From: Ammoniphilus sp. YIM 78166
GTDB lineage: Bacteria > Bacillota > Bacilli > Aneurinibacillales > RAOX-1
NCBI RefSeq assembly: GCF_004522215.1
Contig: NZ_SDLR01000003.1
Location: 620,001-684,000 of the forward strand
Length of the DNA: 64,000 nt
Direction: 5' to 3'
Shown: positions 9,634 through 19,281 of the stretch, in pieces
How positions within the stretch are numbered: position 1 is the stretch's first letter
Layout of the letters: the number at the start of each line of letters is the position of its first letter
Position numbers and translations under genes: made by a program
The notes under the pieces: generated by a model
What the model was told of the DNA's origin: nothing
What the model saw: only the letters and a program-made list of their open reading frames with translations
Database searches by the model: none

Positions 9634-10302
9634 TTAATGCATTGAGATACAGCCAGGATGATCATTTTTCACGTTCCCTACGTCGGGTGATACAGGATAG
9701 ACCTTCATCTGATCAGGGTGAAAGGACTGCAATAAACCAGAGAGTCTTTTGTTGTCTTGAATGTCGCGGTCTAACCATATAGCTTCCTCTTCAGGCTTGA
9801 GAATAACGGGCATGCGATGGTGGATAGGAGAAATAAGATCATTGGCTTGTGTTGTAATCACGGTACAGCTATGCACCTTCTGTCCCTCTGAGTTTAGCCA
9901 TGTATCGTATAAGCCGGCCATAGAAAACACTTGTTCGTCCTTAAGTAAAATGCGGACAGGCTGTTTCCCTTCCCCTGTAACCTTCCATTCATAGAATCCA
10001 TCTGCAGGAATTAAACATCGCTTACGGGACAACAGCGACTTGAACGCTGGTTTTTCATGCAAAGTCTCACTTCTTGCATTGATCATCTTATTCCCTATCT
10101 TTTCGTCTTTCGACCAGGCCGGAATCAAACCCCAGCGGAGAAAGCCAGCTCTGACACTTTGATTGTAATCCGTAATGATAGCTAAGATTAGCTGACCCGG
10201 GGCAATGTTAAAACGAGGACTATACCGATCCGGAAGCTGAGTCAACAAAAATCGATTCATAAGCTCTTCCGCACTGATTGTAAGAGTAAATCTGCCGCAC
10301 AT
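9634..10302 (-). CDS. yedK: SRAP domain protein (YedK/HMCES type), abasic-site DNA-protein crosslinker
   Basis: This 222-residue protein starts MCGRFTLT. Cys2, exposed after Met removal, is the residue known in this family to form a stable thiazolidine crosslink with abasic sites in single-stranded DNA, shielding them. Other conserved positions are NIAPGQ (near residue 37), NARSETLHEKPAF, PADGFYEWK with the active-site Glu (near 107), and HHRMPVIL (near 161). Length is normal. It belongs to DNA repair in the window along with mrfAB and ung, but no LexA box was found in front of it. Confidence 0.93.
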   Translation of the reverse strand: MCGRFTLTISAEELMNRFLLTQLPDRYSPRFNIAPGQLILAIITDYNQSVRAGFLRWGLIPAWSKDEKIGNKMINARSETLHEKPAFKSLLSRKRCLIPADGFYEWKVTGEGKQPVRILLKDEQVFSMAGLYDTWLNSEGQKVHSCTVITTQANDLISPIHHRMPVILKPEEEAIWLDRDIQDNKRLSGLLQSFHPDQMKVYPVSPDVGNVKNDHPGCISMH

Positions 10303-10353
10303 CCATTTTCACGCCTTCCTTCTCTTGTACGTCTTCCTAGTGTAGCATAGGCC

Positions 10354-10758
10354 TCAAAAAACGGCACGCAGCTCTTGGATAATCCAGTCTCTATGCTGAT
10401 TACTTTCCCACTCTTCCTCGATGGCATGGTAGAGTCGATCATATTCATCATCTGTGATTCGTTGCTTGCACCATAGCTCATGAAAAGCAGAGAGCTTGGC
10501 TTGCGTACCCGCTACAATGTCCTCATAGGTGATTCCCATACTCATCTTATTTCGATTATAAAGAACATGTCCAGCTTCATGCGCTAATATTTCCAACAGA
10601 ACTTGGGAGTCCGTGTTGTCAAGATCTGCTAAGAGATATATGATATGCCCCCCATTGCGAAACTCGACGAACCCGTTTGGTACCTGTTCATGATGCAAAA
10701 GATACACTTCACATTCGATGTGTTGCTCTATCCATTTGATACAATCATCAAGGGGCAT
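10354..10758 (-). CDS. Small HEAGH zinc metallopeptidase-like protein
   Basis: The 134-residue protein carries the zinc-binding HExxH motif as LEILAHEAGHVLYNRNK near residues 54-70, as in ImmA/IrrE-like and related small peptidases. A C-terminal helical part (ITDDEYDRLYHAIEEEWESNQHRDWI) follows. The gene begins 3 bases after the DUF2515 gene, so they form one transcript. ImmA-type peptidases usually sit beside a repressor; none is seen here, so the substrate is unknown. Confidence 0.7.
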   Translation of the reverse strand: MPLDDCIKWIEQHIECEVYLLHHEQVPNGFVEFRNGGHIIYLLADLDNTDSQVLLEILAHEAGHVLYNRNKMSMGITYEDIVAGTQAKLSAFHELWCKQRITDDEYDRLYHAIEEEWESNQHRDWIIQELRAVF

Positions 10759-10760
10759 GC

Positions 10761-11924
10761 TTATTCACTCCCTTCGTGAGGTGGGTATAACAGCTCTTGC
10801 GCTGCTATCGCCAGGTCTATTTTCTCTAGCGCTTTGCAATAACGGGCTTCGATTCTCTCATCCTGCAGCTCAATCTCCCCTAGCAGGTAACCGGCTTCCT
10901 TCCAATCCTTATACCAATCTTCTTTATCTCCTTGCTTGTGCTCGATATCCGGCCAAACCTGAGGCAGCTTAGGACTATAAATGCGAAGGGTACGATCTTT
11001 GAGTGAACATTTCTCTATTCTTATCTTATAGGGCATCCCTGGAACGGAATCCTTCACATCATTAAACAGGTGAAACCAGTAGTCTTTTCGCGACCCCGTA
11101 TGTGGATGACTCGAAGCCCACTCTTCGACCTTTTTCCTATTCCATTCGTCCCTAAATAAGATCTTGTAGAGGCGCTTGCCCAGTTCAATTCTTTCGTGTA
11201 ATGAAGCGAACTGATGAAGGGTTTGTCCTAGCAGATCTGGAATTCTTCCTTGTCCCTGAAATGGAAAAAGGATCTGGTTTAAGCTTAGTATGTCCTGAAG
11301 CTTGAATTGTAAAGTGGATAGAACTTGTTCCTGATAGTATGGATCTTGAATGAGGCGAGATTCAATATAATTTTGTTCATTGATAATGAGCGCCATACTA
11401 AGTAATGTCGAATCTTGAGTTTCGATATAATAATTCCAATTTACTTGCATAAATCTAGAAACCTGTATATGCGGCAAGAGATGGGATAGATTTTTCTCCC
11501 TTTTTTTCCCTTCTTCAAAGAGCAAGAGCTGAGGAAAAGCATCTTGAAAAATCAGCCAGTTCCCGCGTTCTAAAAAATGAAAAAAGGTTTCGGCCTCATC
11601 TTCTCTCAGTATTCGCGGCAACCACTCGCCTTTCAGATCCGTCATGCTCCACCCTGCATTTCTAGAAACCATATGAGCTAAAAAGGACCAATGAATCTGA
11701 GGATTTCGAAGGTAATAATCGAGGTATGCTTTTGTTCGCGTGAGGTTATTGCGATTAAAAGTCGAGGTGTGTTTCCGAATATCATCTAGAATCCCTTTCT
11801 CAAGGGAATCGGGCGGAATGGGTTTCTTTGCTTTTTTCTTTAACTCCTGCACAAGAGGTTTGATTGAGCCGAACTCCTTTTTCACTGGACCTCCCTTGAA
11901 TCGAAAGAATTTTCCTACATACAT
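10761..11924 (-). CDS. DUF2515 family protein (YppC-like)
   Basis: This 387-residue protein matches the DUF2515 layout: ILDDIRKHTSTFNRNNLTRTKAYLDYYLRNPQIHWSFLAHMVSRN near residues 45-90, here given by its key NRNNLTRT and HWSFLAHMVSRNAGW elements, then a long helical body. No enzyme motif or signal peptide is visible. It is followed 2 bases later by the HEAGH peptidase gene. Alternative start at MKKEFG-like positions is not better supported. Function unknown. Confidence 0.8.
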   Translation of the reverse strand: MYVGKFFRFKGGPVKKEFGSIKPLVQELKKKAKKPIPPDSLEKGILDDIRKHTSTFNRNNLTRTKAYLDYYLRNPQIHWSFLAHMVSRNAGWSMTDLKGEWLPRILREDEAETFFHFLERGNWLIFQDAFPQLLLFEEGKKREKNLSHLLPHIQVSRFMQVNWNYYIETQDSTLLSMALIINEQNYIESRLIQDPYYQEQVLSTLQFKLQDILSLNQILFPFQGQGRIPDLLGQTLHQFASLHERIELGKRLYKILFRDEWNRKKVEEWASSHPHTGSRKDYWFHLFNDVKDSVPGMPYKIRIEKCSLKDRTLRIYSPKLPQVWPDIEHKQGDKEDWYKDWKEAGYLLGEIELQDERIEARYCKALEKIDLAIAAQELLYPPHEGSE

Positions 11925-11963
11925 CCTATAAAAAAATAAGTCATTTATTCCACATAAATTTAT

Positions 11964-11991
11964 TTGAAATTATTAGAATATTATGTATAAT
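11964..11991 (+). promoter_or_regulatory. Sigma-A-type promoter upstream of the 119-residue protein gene
   Basis: TTGAAA (11964-11969), 16-base spacer, TATAAT (11986-11991), 33 bases before the start codon. Confidence 0.6.
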
Positions 11992-12023
11992 AATGTATAA
12001 CAAACCGAAGGGAGGGTAGACAA

Positions 12024-12383
12024 TTGAATAAAGGAATGCTTTCCCACTATCATGGGATGAAAGGGATGTCGTTGCTGTATGACTATCACTGGACCTTTGA
12101 CCTTCTAAGACAGGTTCAAGAAGAATTGATTCGTGCATCACAGCTGATGAGAGAGCATCTTTCATTAGAAAAATGCGGTTGCGGAGATTCAGAAGAAGAA
12201 GTTCATTTTTATAGCGAATTGCTTCAGGAAGTGAAGCAAGCTATTGAAAACAAGGACTTGTCTGCCGTACCTTGGGTTCAAGAGAAATTGCACGCCTACA
12301 TGTTGCAGAAGTTCAAGGAGCATAATTGCATCACTCGATTACTGCGAAAACAGCAAACTTGGATATTAGAAGCCCAACTATAA
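12024..12383 (+). CDS. Hypothetical His/Cys-containing helical protein (TTG start)
   Basis: A 119-residue, mostly helical protein with YHGMKGM and HWTFDLLRQVQEELIRA near the N-terminus and an ECKGCG-like LEKCGCGDSE element near residue 50. The TTG start is preceded by a strong AAGGGAGGG ribosome site 8 bases upstream; the next ATG is four codons inside. It has its own promoter. No family recognised and no neighbour suggests a job. Confidence 0.65.
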   Translation: MNKGMLSHYHGMKGMSLLYDYHWTFDLLRQVQEELIRASQLMREHLSLEKCGCGDSEEEVHFYSELLQEVKQAIENKDLSAVPWVQEKLHAYMLQKFKEHNCITRLLRKQQTWILEAQL

Positions 12384-12387
12384 ATTA

Positions 12388-12436
12388 GGAAAAAGAAAGC
12401 AGCCAAGGCTCTCCTCTCTAGGGGGTCCTTGGCTGC
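12388..12436 (-). terminator. Terminator of the methylmalonyl-CoA/carboxylase operon
   Basis: GCAGCCAAGG pairs with CCTTGGCTGC with an imperfect inner stem; TTTCTTTTTCC follows on the minus strand. It lies just past the accC stop. Confidence 0.85.
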
Positions 12437-12443
12437 AAACATT

Positions 12444-13796
12444 TTAGTCCTCAATATTCAATTGATAGGTCTCAAGAAACTTCGTATTGAATTCTCCACT
12501 CACAAACGCTTCATGCTCAAGAAGTTTTAAGTGGAACGGAATCGTCGTCTTCACGCCATCAATGACGAACTCGCCTAGCGCTCTTTTCATTCGTTGGATG
12601 GCTTCCTCACGGTCTTTTCCCCATACAATTAATTTCGCTACCATTGAATCATAGAAGGGAGAAATTTGATAACCCGGGTACACTGCACTATCCACACGTA
12701 CCCCGTAGCCTCCAGGAGGCAAGTATCCATCCACTCGTCCAGGCGACGGCATAAAGTTCTTTGCAGGGTTTTCTGCATTAATGCGGCATTCAATCGCCCA
12801 TCCGTTGATGGTGACATCCTCTTGTTTGAACGAAAGTGGGTAGCCTGCAGCAACAGAGATTTGCTCCTTGATGAGGTCAACCCCTGTAATCATCTCGGTA
12901 ACCGGATGCTCAACTTGGATCCTTGTATTCATCTCCATGAAGTAGAACTGACCATGCTTATCCAACAGGAATTCCACGGTCCCTGCCCCATGATAATTTA
13001 CCGCCTTGGCAGCGGCTACTGCTGCTTTTCCCATTTGCTCACGCAATCCAGGATCAAGAGCTGGACTTGGTGCTTCCTCTACTAGCTTTTGGTGGCGGCG
13101 CTGAATCGAGCAATCGCGCTCACCAAGATGGGCTACTTCACCGTGCTTGTCGGCGATAATTTGGATCTCGATGTGGCGTGGTTCTTCTAAGTATTTTTCT
13201 AGATATACACCGGGATTTCCAAAAGCCGTTTCGGCTTCTTTTTGTGCTTGTCGGATCGCTTTCCGAAGATCATCCTCGTTGGTGGCTACTCTCATCCCTT
13301 TACCGCCGCCACCTGCTGTCGCTTTTACGATAACAGGGTAGCCGATCTCCGCCGCTATGGTAACCGCTTCGTCGAGCTCTTCGATTAAACCCTCGGTCCC
13401 GGGAACGGTTGGTACACCTGCGTTTTTCATCGTCTCGCGAGCAACAGACTTATCGCCCATCCGATTAATGGCGTCAGCTTCAGGACCGATGAAAGTGATA
13501 TTGCATGCTGTACATAGCTCGGCAAAGGTAGCATTCTCAGCTAGAAAACCATATCCAGGGTGGATAGCATCGGAATGTGTAATCGATGCCACACTCATCA
13601 GATTGGTCATATTTAAGTAACTGTCCTTAGAGGCAGTCGGACCAATACAATACGCCTCATCTGCCAGTTTGACATGCAGTGCTTCCCGGTCAGCTTCTGA
13701 AAATACAGCAACCGTTTGAATTCCCAACTCCCGGCAGGCACGGATAATGCGCACTGCTATTTCTCCTCGGTTAGCGATTAGTACCTTTTTAAACAT
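12444..13796 (-). CDS. accC: Biotin carboxylase subunit of an acyl-CoA carboxylase
   Basis: Biotin carboxylase charges biotin on BCCP with bicarbonate using ATP. The 450-residue protein has the full ATP-grasp layout: [19 protein letters not shown] at the N-terminus, the glycine-rich ATP loop [14 protein letters not shown] near residue 159, and [14 protein letters not shown] near residue 287. It is the last gene of an operon with a carboxyltransferase and two BCCP genes next to methylmalonyl-CoA mutase, so the most likely job is propionyl-CoA carboxylation rather than (or besides) acetyl-CoA carboxylation. Gene symbol denotes the family; a dedicated accC for fatty-acid synthesis probably lies elsewhere. 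Confidence 0.93.
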   Translation of the reverse strand: MFKKVLIANRGEIAVRIIRACRELGIQTVAVFSEADREALHVKLADEAYCIGPTASKDSYLNMTNLMSVASITHSDAIHPGYGFLAENATFAELCTACNITFIGPEADAINRMGDKSVARETMKNAGVPTVPGTEGLIEELDEAVTIAAEIGYPVIVKATAGGGGKGMRVATNEDDLRKAIRQAQKEAETAFGNPGVYLEKYLEEPRHIEIQIIADKHGEVAHLGERDCSIQRRHQKLVEEAPSPALDPGLREQMGKAAVAAAKAVNYHGAGTVEFLLDKHGQFYFMEMNTRIQVEHPVTEMITGVDLIKEQISVAAGYPLSFKQEDVTINGWAIECRINAENPAKNFMPSPGRVDGYLPPGGYGVRVDSAVYPGYQISPFYDSMVAKLIVWGKDREEAIQRMKRALGEFVIDGVKTTIPFHLKLLEHEAFVSGEFNTKFLETYQLNIED

Positions 13797-13809
13797 TCGT
13801 TGCTCCCCC

Positions 13810-14277
13810 TTAATCCGCCTTTATCACAAATAAAGGCTGGCCATATTCAATGAGCTCCCCTTCTGCGGTTAGCACCTCAACAACTTCTCCGGAAACAGAA
13901 GACTTGATCTCATGAAAGAGTTTCAATGTCTCGACACTGCAATGACATAGCAACTGCCCCTCTTCCACGCGTTCCCCAACAGAAATGGTTGGGTTCGAAA
14001 ATACTCCAACCCAGGGGGAAACAATACTCACAAGGTTCTCGATGGGCGCTGCAGTCTCAGGATGTTCGATCTCTTGAACCTGAGCTTCTAGAGCCGTAGC
14101 CGCTTCACCGAAGGTGGTTTCGACTTCAAACACAGGTACTTCGGACTCAACGCTTTCTTCTATAACAGGTGTAGCTTTTTTAAATGTAATTTGTACCCCG
14201 TCATTTTCTATTTCCAATTCCTCGATAGAGGATTGGTCCACTAGCTTTATTAGCTCTCTTATTTCGTGCAACTTCAT
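13810..14277 (-). CDS. Degenerate BCCP-like biotinyl/lipoyl domain protein (ETLKL instead of EAMKL)
   Basis: The 155-residue protein is a paralogue of the BCCP encoded at 21438-21926. The N-terminal [17 protein letters not shown] and the C-terminal biotinyl fold (IVSPWVGVF ... GEVVEVL ... [12 protein letters not shown]) are both clear. At the biotinylation site the canonical E-A-M-K-L is ETLKL (Lys119): the lysine is kept, but the Met before it is Leu and the Ala is Thr. The bacterial 'thumb' insertion present in the other BCCP is missing. It may be poorly biotinylated, or serve as a structural or lipoyl-like partner. It sits between the carboxyltransferase and accC genes, 12-26 bases apart. 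Confidence 0.85.
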   Translation of the reverse strand: MKLHEIRELIKLVDQSSIEELEIENDGVQITFKKATPVIEESVESEVPVFEVETTFGEAATALEAQVQEIEHPETAAPIENLVSIVSPWVGVFSNPTISVGERVEEGQLLCHCSVETLKLFHEIKSSVSGEVVEVLTAEGELIEYGQPLFVIKAD

Positions 14278-14303
14278 GTCATCTCACTCCCAAAGCTTTA
14301 TTC

Positions 14304-15851
14304 TTACAATGGAATATTGCCGTGCTTTTTGGACGGGCGGGATTCCTTCTTATTTCTAAGCATTTCTAATGATTCCTTGAGCTTCTTACGCGTATCTCGG
14401 GGATCAATCACATCATCCACCATACCGTTAGCCGCAGCGACATAGGGGTTTGCGAACATATCCCGATATTCTGCAATCTTTTCCGCCCGTGTTGCCGCAG
14501 GATTATCACTTTGTTCAATCTCTTTGGCAAAGATAATATTCGCCGCACCTTCCGGTCCCATAACCGCGATTTCAGCATTAGGCCAGGCATACACGATATC
14601 GGCCCCAATTGCCTTAGAATTGAGGGCTACATACGCTCCGCCAAACGCCTTGCGCAGGATCACTGTAATTTTGGGAACCGTTGCCTCGGAATAAGCATAT
14701 AGTATTTTCGCTCCATGACGAATGATGCCCCCATGCTCCTGGTTTACCCCAGGGAAAAAGCCGGTAACATCCTCAAATGTGATAAGCGGGATATTAAAGC
14801 AATCGCAGAATCGAATAAAGCGTGCCAGCTTATCGGAGGAATTAATATCTAAACCACCTGCCATGACTTTAGGCTGGTTAGCGATAATGCCTACGCTATG
14901 ACCGTCAATTCGCCCGAATCCAATCACAATATTTTTGGCAAAGTCACGTTGAACCTCCATAAAGTCTCCGTGATCTAGAATTTGCTCAATGACCTTGCGA
15001 ACATCATAAACTTTGGTTCCTTCGACTGGTACAAGTTCAGCTAAATCCTCTCGCCAATCGTCTGAAAGAATTTTTTCGGATGCTGGAGGCAACTCATTAT
15101 TGTTCTGGGGAAGAAAAGCTACTAATCTGCGTACTTGCTCTAAAACTTCAGGTTCGCTCTCTGCGCTAAAATGGGAGTTGCCGCTGATACTAGAATGAAC
15201 CTTGGCTCCGCCTAAGCTTTCGGCTGTAATCTTTTCTCCAGTAACGGTCTCAATGACCTTCGGACCGGTAATAAACATTTGACTGGTCTTTTCAACCATA
15301 AATACAAAATCCGTAATCGCAGGAGAATAAACGGCACCTCCTGCACACGGTCCTAGAATCACCGAAATCTGTGGAATTACCCCAGAATAGATAGCATTTC
15401 GGTAGAAGATATGACCGTACCCATCAAGGGATACCACCCCCTCTTGGATCCTTGCCCCACCGGAGTCATTAAGCCCAATGATAGGCGCCCCATTCTGTGC
15501 CGCTAAATCCATGATCTTTGCGATCTTTTTAGCATGCATTTCTCCTAGGGCTCCACCGAAAACGGTAAAATCTTGAGCAAAAACATAGACTAGTCTGCCA
15601 TGGATTTTTCCATAGCCAGTCACTACCCCTTCACCCGGTGCCTCGACTTTGTCCATACCAAAATTCGAAGCACGATGTTGAATAAAAGAGTTCAGTTCTA
15701 CGAATGTGCCTTCATCCAGCAGCAAGTCAATCCGCTCTCTCGCCGTGAGCTTTCCGCGGTTATGCTGGGCCGCAATCCGATCATCTCCGCCGCCTAGTTC
15801 AATTTTTAGCTTCCGCTGAAACAACTCATCTATTTTATCATACATAGTCAT
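14304..15851 (-). CDS. pccB: Acyl-CoA (propionyl-CoA) carboxylase carboxyltransferase subunit
   Basis: This 515-residue protein is a single-chain carboxyltransferase of the PccB/MmdA/AccD5 class, moving the carboxyl group from biotin to acyl-CoA. It contains NRGKLTARERIDLLLDEG near residue 31, GLNDSGGARIQEGV near 122, GPCAGGAVYSPA near 165, and the C-terminal half with FEDVTGFFPGVNQEHGGII and GGAYVALNSK. It follows meaB by 100 bases and precedes the degenerate BCCP. In this setting (biotin carboxylase and MCM genes) it probably makes (S)-methylmalonyl-CoA from propionyl-CoA. A sodium-pumping decarboxylase role is less likely because no membrane beta subunit is present. Confidence 0.92.
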   Translation of the reverse strand: MTMYDKIDELFQRKLKIELGGGDDRIAAQHNRGKLTARERIDLLLDEGTFVELNSFIQHRASNFGMDKVEAPGEGVVTGYGKIHGRLVYVFAQDFTVFGGALGEMHAKKIAKIMDLAAQNGAPIIGLNDSGGARIQEGVVSLDGYGHIFYRNAIYSGVIPQISVILGPCAGGAVYSPAITDFVFMVEKTSQMFITGPKVIETVTGEKITAESLGGAKVHSSISGNSHFSAESEPEVLEQVRRLVAFLPQNNNELPPASEKILSDDWREDLAELVPVEGTKVYDVRKVIEQILDHGDFMEVQRDFAKNIVIGFGRIDGHSVGIIANQPKVMAGGLDINSSDKLARFIRFCDCFNIPLITFEDVTGFFPGVNQEHGGIIRHGAKILYAYSEATVPKITVILRKAFGGAYVALNSKAIGADIVYAWPNAEIAVMGPEGAANIIFAKEIEQSDNPAATRAEKIAEYRDMFANPYVAAANGMVDDVIDPRDTRKKLKESLEMLRNKKESRPSKKHGNIPL

Positions 15852-15951
15852 GGTAAGCTCACCCTATCTTCTGTACTCTGATTTGTTTCGCCCGTTCTTT
15901 TCCTGCACTTGAGCATAAGTACTCCCACTCTCTTTGCTTCGTTTCGAAGCT

Positions 15952-17094
15952 CTATTTCTCTTTGTTTTGGTATGTTTTTATAAGTTGATCTACGGCTTGA
16001 GATACTGAGATCTGACCAAGGGATACCGCTTGTTCCATGATAGGGAGAACTTCTTTTACGTTTTTATCATTAAAAAAGCTCGATTGAAGGTAGTCCTGAA
16101 TCATCGTGTGCATCCAAGCTAGAGATTGACGCTGACGACGCAGCCCAAATCCGCCCCCGGCTACCGTCGTTTGACGGAAGGAGTCGATCAGGGACCAGAC
16201 CTCCTGGATGCCCTCACCCGTTAGAGCCGAGCAGATATACGCCTTGGTTTCCCATCCTTCTGTGGCCGGTTTTAGAAAGTGTAGGATACGGTTAAATTCT
16301 ACTTGGGCGTTCAAGGCGCGCTGGCGGTTATCTCCATCTGCCTTGTTAATCAAAATGGCATCTGCCAGCTCCATAACCCCTTTTTTCATCCCTTGAAGCT
16401 CGTCACCAGCACCAGTAATTTGCAGTAGTAAGAAAAAGTCTACCATAGATCGCACGGTAATTTCACTTTGACCTACACCCACAGTTTCCACGAGAATCAC
16501 ATCAAATCCAGCGGCTTCACAGACGAGCATCGTTTCTCTCGTTTTCCTGGCCACTCCTCCGAGTGTGGTCCCAGCTGGAGAGGGTCTTACAAATGCATGG
16601 GGGTTACGAGATAGTTGCTCCATCCGTGTTTTATCCCCTAGAATACTTCCGCGGGTAACGGAGCTGCTAGGATCCACCGCGAGTACAGCGACTCGGTGAC
16701 CTTGGCTGCATAAGTAAGTTCCAAAAGATTCAATGAAGGTGCTCTTTCCTGCTCCCGGTACGCCGGTAATGCCGATGCGGATCGAATTACCGGTATGCGG
16801 AAGCAGCTTGGTTAATACTTCTTGTGCCTGGTCACGATGCAAAGAGGCATTGCTCTCGACAAGGGTAATGGTTTGAGCCAATACCGTTCGATTCTGAGCT
16901 ATTACACCTTGTACATACTCTTCAGTCGTGAGTCTTCGCCGACGCGGAACAGAAGGCAACGCAGGAACGGAATCATCATCCGCGCACTCCATTCCATCGT
17001 GCTTGCCGTCAACACCTTGGCGAACGCGAGAAGCAAACTTTTCACTTGGTTGATCTTGCGCCCATTCTGGCTTTCGATCATGGGGTTCGTTCAT
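15952..17094 (-). CDS. meaB: Methylmalonyl-CoA mutase-associated GTPase MeaB
   Basis: MeaB is a G3E-family GTPase that guards and reactivates the cobalamin enzyme methylmalonyl-CoA mutase. The P-loop is GITGVPGAGKSTFIESFG near residue 110, with LAVDPSSS, ILGDKTRM, ILVETVGVGQSE and NKADGDN following in the expected order. At 380 residues it has an N-terminal extension of about 60 residues compared with the core domain. The start codon directly abuts the mutB stop (17095), which indicates co-translation with its client enzyme. Confidence 0.95.
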   Translation of the reverse strand: MNEPHDRKPEWAQDQPSEKFASRVRQGVDGKHDGMECADDDSVPALPSVPRRRRLTTEEYVQGVIAQNRTVLAQTITLVESNASLHRDQAQEVLTKLLPHTGNSIRIGITGVPGAGKSTFIESFGTYLCSQGHRVAVLAVDPSSSVTRGSILGDKTRMEQLSRNPHAFVRPSPAGTTLGGVARKTRETMLVCEAAGFDVILVETVGVGQSEITVRSMVDFFLLLQITGAGDELQGMKKGVMELADAILINKADGDNRQRALNAQVEFNRILHFLKPATEGWETKAYICSALTGEGIQEVWSLIDSFRQTTVAGGGFGLRRQRQSLAWMHTMIQDYLQSSFFNDKNVKEVLPIMEQAVSLGQISVSQAVDQLIKTYQNKEK

Positions 17095-19281
17095 TTAGCT
17101 GACATCCTCCAAACGACGGATGATTTCTTGTAATACTTTTTGGGCAGCGACGGGAATCACCGTTCCCGGGCCAAAAATGGCCGAGGCGCCATGGGCCTTC
17201 AAGTACTCGTAATCCTGGGCAGGAATGACTCCTCCTATCACAACTACGATATCCTCGCGTCCCAGCTTCCGAAGTTCCTCTACTAGCTGTGGGAGAAGAG
17301 TCTTATGACCAGCAGCAAGGGAGCTCATCCCGATCACGTGAACATCGTTTTCCACCGCTTGCAGCGCGGTTTCTTCCGGCGTTTGGAACAAGGGGCCGAT
17401 ATCTACGTCAAATCCTAAGTCTGCAAAAGCCGTAGCTATCACTTTCGCACCGCGGTCATGTCCATCCTGACCCATCTTTGCGATCATAATACGCGGTCGT
17501 CGTCCTTCCATCTGTTCAAATTCATCGGTCATTTCCCGTACCTTGGCTACTTCTTGCTCATCTCCAAATTCTGCACTGTATACACCGCTTATGGAACGAA
17601 TAACGGCCTTATGGCGTCCCGTCGTCTTTTCGTAGGCGTCGGAGATCTCGCCTAGGCTTGCCCGCGCCCGCGCGGCTTCCACCGCTAATTCAAGGAGGTT
17701 GCCTTCTCCACTTTCAGCTGCTCGCGTAATTGCTTGTAATGCGGCTTGAACCCTTGCTTCATCTCGATTCTGTCGAAGCTCGGCTAAGCGTTGCAATTGG
17801 GCTTGGCGAACAGCCGTATTATCCACTTCAAGAATATCGAGCGGGTCTTCTTTTTCCAATCGATATTTATTTACGCCGATAATCGTTTCTTTGCCTGAAT
17901 CGATGTGCGCTTGGCGACGGGCAGCTGCTTCCTCAATTCGCATTTTGGGCAGCCCTGTTTCAATGGCTTTAGCCATGCCTCCAAGCTGTTCAATTTCCTG
18001 TATATGTCCCCATGCCCTTCGCACTAGTTCCTCGGTTAAAGCTTCCACATAGTAGGAGCCTCCCCATGGATCGACCACATGGCAGATGCCAGTTTCGTCC
18101 TGTAGAAACAATTGGGTGTTGCGCGCGATACGTGCAGAAAAATCCGTAGGCAAAGCAATGGCTTCATCTAATGCGTTCGTATGTAGAGACTGGGTATGAC
18201 CCAGCGCTGCAGCCATCGCTTCCACGCAAGTTCTCGTTACATTATTAAACGGATCTTGCTCCGTCAAGCTCCAACCAGAGGTTTGACTATGTGTTCGCAA
18301 GGCCATGGATTTTTCCTTCTTTGGATTGAATTGCTTCATTAGCTTAGCCCAGATCAGTCTGGCCGCTCGCATCTTAGCGACTTCCATGAAGTAGTTCATT
18401 CCGATGGCCCAGAAGAAAGATAGTCGCGGAGCAAACGAATCGATATCAATTCCTGCTTTTAGTCCTGTACGAACATATTCCAATCCATCAGCTAAGGTAT
18501 AACCGAGTTCTATATCAGCGGTTGCTCCTGCTTCCTGCATATGATACCCGGAGATGCTAATGCTGTTAAATTTCGGCATATGCTTAGAAGTGTAGGCAAA
18601 AATATCAGCAATGATTCGCATGGAAGGCTCAGGAGGATAGATATAGGTGTTTCTCACCATATATTCTTTTAAAATATCATTTTGTATGGTCCCGCTAAGC
18701 TGGGAAGGAGCTACTCCTTGTTCTTCCGCTGCAACAATGTAAAAGGCCATGATAGGCAGAACGGCCCCATTCATCGTCATCGATACCGACATTTTGTCTA
18801 AAGGGATACCATCAAACAGGATCTTCATATCTAAGATCGAATCTACAGCTACACCTGCTTTGCCCACATCTCCTACGACGCGGGGATGATCGGAATCATA
18901 CCCGCGATGAGTAGCCAAGTCGAAGGCAATAGATAACCCTTTTTGTCCGGCAGCTAGATTACGACGATAGAAGGCATTACTTTCTTCAGCTGTAGAAAAA
19001 CCTGCATACTGTCGAACGGTCCATGGCTGATTTACATACATGGTTGGATACGGACCACGAAGATACGGTGGAATACCCGCAACGTATTCTAGATGTTTCA
19101 TGTTCGCTGTATCTTCTGCCGTATATAAGGGCTTCACGTTAATTTGTTCAAGAGTTTCCCAGGCATAGCTATCGAGCGTCTTCTTCGCTTCCTCTTCCGC
19201 TCGTTTCCGCCATTCGCTTACGTCAGGCTTGCGAAATTGGGACTGATACGAGATCTTCGTAAAGTCAGGAGATTTTCTCAT
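17095..19281 (-). CDS. mutB: Methylmalonyl-CoA mutase large (catalytic) subunit
   Basis: This is the adenosylcobalamin-dependent mutase that interconverts (R)-methylmalonyl-CoA and succinyl-CoA. At 728 residues it has the full length. The substrate barrel contains [20 protein letters not shown] near residue 74, [18 protein letters not shown], and [19 protein letters not shown]. The C-terminal B12-binding domain has the cobalt-ligand motif DGHDRG (DxHxxG; near residue 609), then GMSSLAAGH and VVIGGVIP. The gene overlaps mutA by 4 bases and abuts meaB. Confidence 0.97.
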   Translation of the reverse strand: MRKSPDFTKISYQSQFRKPDVSEWRKRAEEEAKKTLDSYAWETLEQINVKPLYTAEDTANMKHLEYVAGIPPYLRGPYPTMYVNQPWTVRQYAGFSTAEESNAFYRRNLAAGQKGLSIAFDLATHRGYDSDHPRVVGDVGKAGVAVDSILDMKILFDGIPLDKMSVSMTMNGAVLPIMAFYIVAAEEQGVAPSQLSGTIQNDILKEYMVRNTYIYPPEPSMRIIADIFAYTSKHMPKFNSISISGYHMQEAGATADIELGYTLADGLEYVRTGLKAGIDIDSFAPRLSFFWAIGMNYFMEVAKMRAARLIWAKLMKQFNPKKEKSMALRTHSQTSGWSLTEQDPFNNVTRTCVEAMAAALGHTQSLHTNALDEAIALPTDFSARIARNTQLFLQDETGICHVVDPWGGSYYVEALTEELVRRAWGHIQEIEQLGGMAKAIETGLPKMRIEEAAARRQAHIDSGKETIIGVNKYRLEKEDPLDILEVDNTAVRQAQLQRLAELRQNRDEARVQAALQAITRAAESGEGNLLELAVEAARARASLGEISDAYEKTTGRHKAVIRSISGVYSAEFGDEQEVAKVREMTDEFEQMEGRRPRIMIAKMGQDGHDRGAKVIATAFADLGFDVDIGPLFQTPEETALQAVENDVHVIGMSSLAAGHKTLLPQLVEELRKLGREDIVVVIGGVIPAQDYEYLKAHGASAIFGPGTVIPVAAQKVLQEIIRRLEDVS

